Shown in pieces: positions 6,645 to 12,478 of a stretch of 12,478 nt of DNA (its first letter is position 1; the number at the start of each line of letters is the position of its first letter). The translations under genes and the position numbers were made by a program. The stretch spans positions 1 to 12,478 of the forward strand of contig JABHFC010000187.1 in the NCBI GenBank assembly GCA_018676275.1. Direction: 5' to 3'. Source of the DNA: Gammaproteobacteria bacterium (GTDB lineage Bacteria > Pseudomonadota > Gammaproteobacteria > Eutrophobiales > Eutrophobiaceae). Under the pieces are notes generated by a model that was not told the origin of the DNA, ran no database searches, and saw nothing but the letters and a program-made list of their open reading frames with translations.

Positions 6645-9600
6645 ATGAATATTTTTGGTATTAATTCAATAAAGCATATATTTTTGTTAATTTTACTATT
6701 TGTATCTGGTGTCAACATCACTTATAAAATTGGTAATTCAATACAAGAGCAGGCGACAGAATCATGGATTGTGTTTGGCAGACACGATGCCAGGCAATTG
6801 ACAAAAGTTTTTATATCCTGGTTTGATCAAGTGTACACACCCGTCCGATCGATGGCGGTATTACTCCAAAATTCAACAACACTTACAACAGATGAGTTTC
6901 AAAAAGCTGCTAATCAGCTTGAAGCTTACCAGGGCCGGTATTTTCCTGAGGCACTACTATATCTGAACAGGAATAATGATTCAGACTGGGTGATAAAGAG
7001 AGTAACAAAGAATGGTTTGAGTCTGGATGCTGGCCAAACATTAGCGCATTTGCCAGGCGCAAGTGATGCAATCAATTCTGCTTATAACAGGCGGGGCGAA
7101 ATGATGTTGAGTCCTACGGATCAGTTCGGTCCTGATGGTAAGTACTACGCGTTTGCCGCTCTGTCGGTTAATACAAATGATGAGACAGGTATAATTCTGG
7201 GTGTGTTGGATGTCGATGTAATTGATAAACATATGCAGCAAGAGGTCCCCTATGGCATGGGTTTTGGTATTGCCAGTCGTCATGAGAGTGGCGTAGAAAC
7301 TGAAGCCAGAGACCACTTGTATCCGGAAAGAGAAAGTGCCGCCAATGCTGTTGCTAAATATCAAATATCAACTGTATCAGGCAATACAGTATTTACTTTT
7401 CACTGGGGAATTACTAACAGTTATAAAGGAGGACCGTCAGATATATTATCCAGAATCATTCGTCTGATTGGAGTAATACTCACCCTTCTCATTACAATTA
7501 TTTTCGGAGTCCTGCTTGCACGAGATGCAAAAGCCCAGCGCAATATCGAGAAGCATACGGAACTGTTTCGCACAAGCGAGCAACGTTTGATTGAAGTCAC
7601 TAATAATATGCCCGGCGCCGTGTATCAGACGCTTGAAAAAAGTGATGGACGTGCAAGATTTACTTTTATTAGTGAAGGGGCGAAGGAGTTGTTCGGGATT
7701 GATGAAGATGATTCTGTAACAACATTTAACAAAACATTTAGTCATGTGGCAAAAGATGATATTCCGAGAGTGACAGAATCCATATCGAAAGCCCGTGATT
7801 CTCTCACACCCTGGTTTGAAGAGTATCGAGTAAAGTTGCCGGGTAAAAACGTGAAATGGATTGAGAATGGAGCAGTGCCGAACCTTCTGGATGATGGGAG
7901 TGTTATCTGGAATGGTTACTGGAGAGACATCACAGAACGCAAGTTAATGGAAAAGGAAGTTCGAAAAGCAAAAGAAGAAGCTGAGCAGGCGGCGCAAGCG
8001 AAGGCCAGCTTCCTGGCAACAATGAGTCATGAGATTCGCACACCGATGAATGGCATTATTGGTATGGTTGATTTACTGCGGCAATCAAAATTAAGTGAAG
8101 ATCATCGACATATGCTGCAGATTATCAGCAACTCCGGTCAAACCTTACTGACCTTGATTAATGACATTCTGGATATCTCCAAAATTGAGGCAGGTAAATT
8201 GAAACTGGAATCAATTCCATTTTCCTTACTGGATACGCTGGAGGGCTCTGTTGAGATGGTACGGTCAACAGCATTGAAAAAGGAACTGAAGTTGGTCACC
8301 TATGTTGACCCAACTATCCCGCAACAGATTATTGGTGACTCTGTAAGAGTCAGGCAGATCCTTGTTAATTTATGTGGCAATGCCGTCAAATTCACTGAAC
8401 AGGGTGAGATTGTTGTCAGGGCTGATCGTATTAGCACGAATGAAGATAACTTAACTGTAAGGATAAGTGTCGCAGATGAGGGTATAGGTATTTCAGAAAA
8501 GGCACAGAAAAAACTATTTAAGGAATTCACCCAGGCAGATACCTCTACCACAAGAAAATATGGAGGAACAGGATTAGGCTTATCGATATGCCAGAGCCTG
8601 ACTGAAATAATGGATGGTGATATTAAAGTCAAAAGTGAGCCAGGAAAAGGAACGGAGTTTATTGTCAATTTACCATTTAAGTTGAGTGGTAAAGAGATTG
8701 AAGAAGGTAGGGCAAGCGATTTTTCCGGCCTGAAAGTAGTCCTCGTTATTGCTAATGAGATAGAAAAATTTGTTTGCCAGAAGTATCTTGAGTACTGGAA
8801 TGTTGAATTGGAATTTATTGACGAAATAGATGGTTGCCTTGATAAGTTCAAGGCAATGTTGGCCAGGGGTAATGTAGCTGATGTTATTGTGCTGGGCTCG
8901 GACTGGGATCGAGAAAAGAAATTCTCTTTGAGAAATGCATTTATAAATAATGTTGGTCTTGCTGACATCAGGTTTTTGATCCTGATGCGAGGGCGGAGAA
9001 CAAAGAGTCGCCTCGATAACGCAGAGACGGTGACACTGGATGTTGGGCCAATGAAAAGAGTGAGCTTCTTGTCAGCATTATCAATTGTCGCGGGGCGAGC
9101 CAGCCCTGAGATTCACTACGATGATGAAGTTGAAGATTTAGTGGCGACCACAGACTTATTGACACCGGAACAGGCTCTTGCAAAGGGAGAATTGATATTG
9201 GTGGCGGAAGACAATGTGGTCAATCAGGAAGTGATTTATCGACAGCTTAATACACTTGGCTATACCTGTGAACTTGCAGATGATGGTTTAAAGGCAATGG
9301 ATGCCTGGTTTTCAAAAGAATATGCGATGTTACTAACAGACTGTCATATGCCTGAGATGGATGGTTTTGAACTGGCAGAAGCTATTCGCCATGATGAAAA
9401 GAAAAGCGGGCAGAGAAAACCGATTATAGCGATAACTGCAAACGCGCTTCAGGGGGAGTCCGAACGGTGCCTGGCGGCTGGAATGGATGATTACATGACT
9501 AAACCAATTGATTTGAAATTACTGCGAGACAAACTGCGCAAATGGATGCCTCATGCGCAGACGAGTAAAGCTAGTGTTAATACAATTGATTTAGACATAG

Positions 9601-9974
9601 AGACAAAAACTGAAAAGTTGTCGGAAGAAAATAAATCAGTTAATGAAGTTATTGACGGGCAGGTATTGAGAAATTTGCTTGGCAATAATGATGATGAAAT
9701 GTTCAAGAAAATGATAAGCGCTTTTGTTAAACCATCTCAGGATATTGTAGAAGAAATTAAGCTTGGCTGGAAGGAACGCTCGGCAGACGCAGTAAGACAA
9801 TCCGCGCATAAATTGAAATCTTCTGCACGGAGTATAGGTGCTCTTGCTCTTGCCGATCTTTGTCTGACTCTGGAACGAGCTGGCAAGGATAGTGATTGGA
9901 GTGTCATTGACGATGGCGTACCAAATCTGGACAGCCTGATGCATGCAGTAGAAAATTATATTTCTCAGCTTTAA
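6645..9974 (+). CDS. Hybrid sensor histidine kinase: CHASE-like, PAS, HisKA, HATPase, degenerate REC, REC, HPt
   Basis: A 1109-aa inner-membrane phosphorelay kinase of the BarA/EvgS class. Seen in order: TM1 about 10-30; a periplasmic CHASE-like sensor about 45-265 with a strongly conserved box near 201-228 (ending ARDHLYPE); TM2 about 271-293; PAS about 311-433; HisKA with phospho-His462 in SHEIRTPMNG; HATPase with N box Asn575/Asn579, DEGIGI (611-616) and GGTGLGLSI (640-648); a receiver-like segment about 694-818 lacking the phospho-Asp; an intact REC about 850-968 (Glu855/Asp856, Asp899, Thr931, Lys953); and HPt with His1055 in AHKLKSS. The expected relay is His462 to Asp899 to His1055 to a separate receiver. 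Which ligand it senses is unknown. The start is supported by the paralogue at 10223 beginning with the same MN-x-FGI pattern; neither start has a Shine-Dalgarno. It lies 220 bp after the REC-kinase gene. Confidence 0.95.
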   Translation: MNIFGINSIKHIFLLILLFVSGVNITYKIGNSIQEQATESWIVFGRHDARQLTKVFISWFDQVYTPVRSMAVLLQNSTTLTTDEFQKAANQLEAYQGRYFPEALLYLNRNNDSDWVIKRVTKNGLSLDAGQTLAHLPGASDAINSAYNRRGEMMLSPTDQFGPDGKYYAFAALSVNTNDETGIILGVLDVDVIDKHMQQEVPYGMGFGIASRHESGVETEARDHLYPERESAANAVAKYQISTVSGNTVFTFHWGITNSYKGGPSDILSRIIRLIGVILTLLITIIFGVLLARDAKAQRNIEKHTELFRTSEQRLIEVTNNMPGAVYQTLEKSDGRARFTFISEGAKELFGIDEDDSVTTFNKTFSHVAKDDIPRVTESISKARDSLTPWFEEYRVKLPGKNVKWIENGAVPNLLDDGSVIWNGYWRDITERKLMEKEVRKAKEEAEQAAQAKASFLATMSHEIRTPMNGIIGMVDLLRQSKLSEDHRHMLQIISNSGQTLLTLINDILDISKIEAGKLKLESIPFSLLDTLEGSVEMVRSTALKKELKLVTYVDPTIPQQIIGDSVRVRQILVNLCGNAVKFTEQGEIVVRADRISTNEDNLTVRISVADEGIGISEKAQKKLFKEFTQADTSTTRKYGGTGLGLSICQSLTEIMDGDIKVKSEPGKGTEFIVNLPFKLSGKEIEEGRASDFSGLKVVLVIANEIEKFVCQKYLEYWNVELEFIDEIDGCLDKFKAMLARGNVADVIVLGSDWDREKKFSLRNAFINNVGLADIRFLILMRGRRTKSRLDNAETVTLDVGPMKRVSFLSALSIVAGRASPEIHYDDEVEDLVATTDLLTPEQALAKGELILVAEDNVVNQEVIYRQLNTLGYTCELADDGLKAMDAWFSKEYAMLLTDCHMPEMDGFELAEAIRHDEKKSGQRKPIIAITANALQGESERCLAAGMDDYMTKPIDLKLLRDKLRKWMPHAQTSKASVNTIDLDIETKTEKLSEENKSVNEVIDGQVLRNLLGNNDDEMFKKMISAFVKPSQDIVEEIKLGWKERSADAVRQSAHKLKSSARSIGALALADLCLTLERAGKDSDWSVIDDGVPNLDSLMHAVENYISQL

Positions 9975-10033
9975 TTCTTCTTCTTAAATATTTCGTGTTA
10001 ATTATTGAGATAGATAAGATGCTTGATTAATTC

Positions 10034-10055
10034 ATCAATGTGAGCCTGCATTGAT
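10034..10055 (+). terminator. Hairpin downstream of the hybrid kinase gene
   Basis: ATCAATG and CATTGAT form a perfect 7-bp stem that two G-T wobbles can extend around an AGCC loop, about 60 nt past the stop at 9974. No T-run follows, so it is not a classical intrinsic terminator; it may be an RNA 3'-end structure or a protein-binding dyad. It overlaps the dyad ATTGATTCAAT at 10050-10060. Confidence 0.3.
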
Positions 10056-10150
10056 TCAATATATAGCTGTTCGTGCTGTTTAAACACTACCCACCTGACA
10101 TAAGCCAAACTGATCTGACATTTACTTTTTTTCTGTTACTTTCACTGTGT

Positions 10151-10162
10151 ATATACGATAAA
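10151..10162 (+). promoter_or_regulatory. Repeated 12-bp element ATATACGATAAA, possible -10 region of the second sensor gene (copy 2)
   Basis: Exact second copy of the element at 5152-5163, here 60 nt before the ATG at 10223. It overlaps TAAAAT (10159-10164), five of six matches to a sigma-70 -10, but no good -35 is correctly spaced. Two CTGACAT direct repeats lie further upstream at 10095-10101 and 10115-10121, 20 bp apart (about two helical turns), which could be an activator site. No equivalent element is visible in front of the hybrid kinase at 6645. Confidence 0.35.
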
Positions 10163-10222
10163 ATCAGAGTTTCAAATAATAGCAACAATAAGCATTAATT
10201 CTTTGAACGGTAAACTCAGGCT

Positions 10223-12460
10223 ATGAATCTATTCGGTATTCAATCAGCTCGACAAATGATTCTGTTGTTGACGATTTTTTTGCTCGGGCTCACAGGCACC
10301 TACGTGCTCAGTACATCGATTCAGGGCAAAGCTACAGAAGCATGGCTCAATCGTGGTGAATATGATGCGCGACAGATGTCGACAGTTTTTACTGACTGGT
10401 TGGAAGAGATCTATGGACCGGTTAGGTCCTTAGCGGTTTTATTCAAAAATTCCTCAGGAGTGAGCACCAGGGAGTTTGAGGATGCCGTTGATCAACTGAA
10501 TAGTTATCGACGAGACTATTTTCCCGACACACTAATGTACATGGTGCAAGCTGCGAAAAATGAATGGATCATTGAAAAAGTGATGGAAAACAACCTTGGT
10601 CTGTATGTGGGCCAGAAGTTAGATCACCTTCCCATTGCTATAGATGTTATCGAATCCGCATACAAATTTAAGAATCAGATTATGATAGGACCGAGCGGAC
10701 AAATTGTTGCAAAGGATAAGTATTTCGCTTTTAGTGGAGTGTATGTAAAAACACCTGGCGGTGAAGGAATAGTTCTGGGTGTGCTTGATGTTGAAGGTAT
10801 GGATAAAAAAATCAGAAAAGCCATACCCTACGGCATGGGATTTAGTGCCGCTAGTCGTCATGCAAGCGGTGTGGAAACCGAGGCCAGGGATCATCTATAC
10901 CCGGAAGGTAAAAGTTCTGCAGATGCCGTCGCTGTATTTAGCATCCCAACAAGCTCCGGTGGATCAGAATTTGATTTTAAGTGGGGAATCACAGAAGAAT
11001 ACCTGGGAGGTTCGTCAGATACTTTGGCCAGGGTAATTCTTTTTAGTGGTCTACTTATTACGCTGATCATTACTATTTTTATCCACTTCCTGTTTTCCCA
11101 ACAATCGAAAACTCAAAAAACTGTAGACAGACAAACCAGGTTATATCGATCCAGTGAGCGTCGATTAAAGGAAGTCACCAATAATATGCCTGGTGCTGTA
11201 TATCAATTGTGCGAGCACGTTAACGGCGAGGCAAACTTTACATTTATAAGTGAGGGAGTGAATGAATTATTTGGTATAGATGAAATTGACGGTTCATTAA
11301 CTCTGGAGTCAGTTTTTCGATATATGGTAAATGAAGATATAGAGAGGGTAAGTGAGTCACTGTCCAAAGCGAGGGAAAGTCTTGCTCCCTGGTTTGAAGA
11401 GTATCGGGTAGAACAACCGAATAAGCCGCAAAAGTGGATAGAGAACGCTGCAGTACCTGGCAGGGTGGACGATGAAACTATGATATGGAATGGATACTGG
11501 AGGGATATTACTGAACACAAGGAAATGCAGAATAAAATCATGGAAAGTGAATATCGTTATGAAGCGGCTTTGGATGCCGCTAATGTTGGATTGTGGGATG
11601 TTGATATGGAACGAGAATTGACTACGTTTAATGATCAGTATTACAGAATGCTTGGTTACGAGGCAGAAGATTTTAAGGGAGAAGAACATCTACAGGGACT
11701 CAAACTGATACACCCTGATGATCTAGAAAACCTGAACCTGGAAGAAAAAATGTTTTCGATCCATGCACCGGATGATTATCGAGCTGAAATGAGGATGATT
11801 TCAAAAAATGGTGACATTCGAAATATCCTATGCGTAGGCAAAATTATAAGTAGGAATGATGATGGCAAACCACTTCGTTGTGTTGGCGTGCAGTTTGACA
11901 TTACCGATCAAAAAAATGCCGAGGATCGACTTCGCCTGAGTGAAGAGCGATTTCAACTGGCAATGGAATCGGCAAATATTGGCGTGTGGGATGTGGATAT
12001 GGTGACGGGTATAGCGCATTACAATGAACAGTATTTCAAAATGCTGGGTTACGATCGTGGAGAATTTGAAGATAATCATGAAAACTGGAGCGACTTGATT
12101 CATCCCGATGATCTGGAAGTATCAAAAATCAATGCGGATAAACTGACTACCGGGAAGGCAGAGAGAAGCGCAAATGAATTTAGAATGATTGCCAGTAATG
12201 GTGAGGAAATAACAATATTGTCAATCGGAAAAATTGTCAGTAGAGATGAAAATAACAAGCCAACGAGAATACTCGGCATTCATATAGACATTAGCGATCG
12301 AAAGAAAGCAGAATTATTAATAAAAGAGAAAATGGCTGAGCTTGAATTATTTAATAAAGTTGCTGTGGGACGTGAACTCCGCATGATTGAACTCAAAAAG
12401 GAAATTAATCATATACTGGATGAGCTGGGTAAATCTGAAAAATATGAGATTGTTGAGTAA
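10223..12460 (+). CDS. Transmitter-less membrane sensor: CHASE-like domain plus three PAS domains, paralogue of the upstream hybrid kinase
   Basis: A 745-aa inner-membrane protein. Residues 1 to about 433 align with the hybrid kinase at 6645 without a single gap and with about 52% identity (225 of 433 by hand count): TM1 about 11-30, CHASE-like periplasmic domain, TM2 about 271-292, PAS1 about 311-433. Where the kinase continues into HisKA, this protein has PAS2 (about 441-566) and PAS3 (about 573-695), which resemble each other (both contain N-x-G-x-WDVDM and IHPDDLE), then a helical tail with VGRELRMIELKKEI and a stop. No HisKA, HATPase, GGDEF, EAL or methyl-accepting domain follows. From memory, similar tails occur at the natural C-terminus of other PAS proteins, so the end looks genuine rather than truncated. 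Possible roles are a co-receptor or decoy pairing with the kinase, or a sensor for a partner encoded just beyond the window; not decidable here. Confidence 0.9.
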   Translation: MNLFGIQSARQMILLLTIFLLGLTGTYVLSTSIQGKATEAWLNRGEYDARQMSTVFTDWLEEIYGPVRSLAVLFKNSSGVSTREFEDAVDQLNSYRRDYFPDTLMYMVQAAKNEWIIEKVMENNLGLYVGQKLDHLPIAIDVIESAYKFKNQIMIGPSGQIVAKDKYFAFSGVYVKTPGGEGIVLGVLDVEGMDKKIRKAIPYGMGFSAASRHASGVETEARDHLYPEGKSSADAVAVFSIPTSSGGSEFDFKWGITEEYLGGSSDTLARVILFSGLLITLIITIFIHFLFSQQSKTQKTVDRQTRLYRSSERRLKEVTNNMPGAVYQLCEHVNGEANFTFISEGVNELFGIDEIDGSLTLESVFRYMVNEDIERVSESLSKARESLAPWFEEYRVEQPNKPQKWIENAAVPGRVDDETMIWNGYWRDITEHKEMQNKIMESEYRYEAALDAANVGLWDVDMERELTTFNDQYYRMLGYEAEDFKGEEHLQGLKLIHPDDLENLNLEEKMFSIHAPDDYRAEMRMISKNGDIRNILCVGKIISRNDDGKPLRCVGVQFDITDQKNAEDRLRLSEERFQLAMESANIGVWDVDMVTGIAHYNEQYFKMLGYDRGEFEDNHENWSDLIHPDDLEVSKINADKLTTGKAERSANEFRMIASNGEEITILSIGKIVSRDENNKPTRILGIHIDISDRKKAELLIKEKMAELELFNKVAVGRELRMIELKKEINHILDELGKSEKYEIVE

Positions 12461-12478
12461 AAATAAAACAAATGACAA

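Noticed and set aside
8300..8968. 222-aa open frame on the minus strand inside the hybrid kinase gene
   Set aside because: It lies wholly antisense to the conserved HATPase region, has a low-complexity Ser/Leu/Thr-rich composition and no recognisable domain; it is a shadow of the real gene.

Overview
The window is AT-leaning DNA (roughly 42-46% GC by eye) that is densely coding. It has no RNA gene, CRISPR array, insertion sequence or integrase that I can see. The protein types suggest a Gram-negative proteobacterium, most likely an environmental gammaproteobacterium: an outer-membrane-type lipoprotein quinoprotein, a GspE/PilB-family secretion or pilus ATPase with an MshEN-type N-terminus, and BarA/EvgS-style hybrid kinases. 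This assignment is inference; there is no ribosomal or housekeeping marker to name a genus.

Layout. (1) 35-1999 (+): a lipoprotein fusing a cytochrome c domain to a PQQ beta-propeller, of the polyvinyl-alcohol-dehydrogenase-like type. (2) 2034-4263 (-): a GspE/PilB-like ATPase with a C-terminal response-regulator receiver (REC) domain. It is broken by a single extra G in a six-G run at 2915-2920, so it reads as a 453-aa 5' piece and a 275-aa 3' piece. (3) 4417-5031 (-): an unrecognised 204-aa protein upstream of the ATPase on the same strand. (4) 5177-6424 (+), divergent from it: a REC domain fused to a Hanks-type Ser/Thr kinase. (5) 6645-9974 (+): a 1109-aa membrane hybrid histidine kinase (CHASE-like sensor, PAS, HisKA, HATPase, degenerate REC, true REC, HPt). 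(6) 10223-12460 (+): a 745-aa paralogue of that kinase's sensor half. It aligns without gaps over the first ~433 residues (about 52% identity by hand count), but its transmitter is replaced by two more PAS domains and a C-terminal helix.

Working together (inference): genes 2 to 6 look like a signalling cluster. A membrane phosphorelay ends in an HPt domain, and the only separate REC acceptors in view are those on the Ser/Thr kinase and on the pilus/secretion-type ATPase. No DNA-binding response regulator is visible. The two homologous sensors, one with and one without a kinase, could sense the same or related ligands. The quinoprotein at the left edge converges on the ATPase gene and is probably functionally separate.

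Regulatory sequence: the divergent region 5032-5176 holds a nested inverted repeat, a 12-bp palindrome, and a 12-bp element (5152-5163) repeated exactly upstream of the second sensor (10151-10162). None of the six start codons has a recognisable Shine-Dalgarno sequence. No gene-free stretch exceeds 300 bases.
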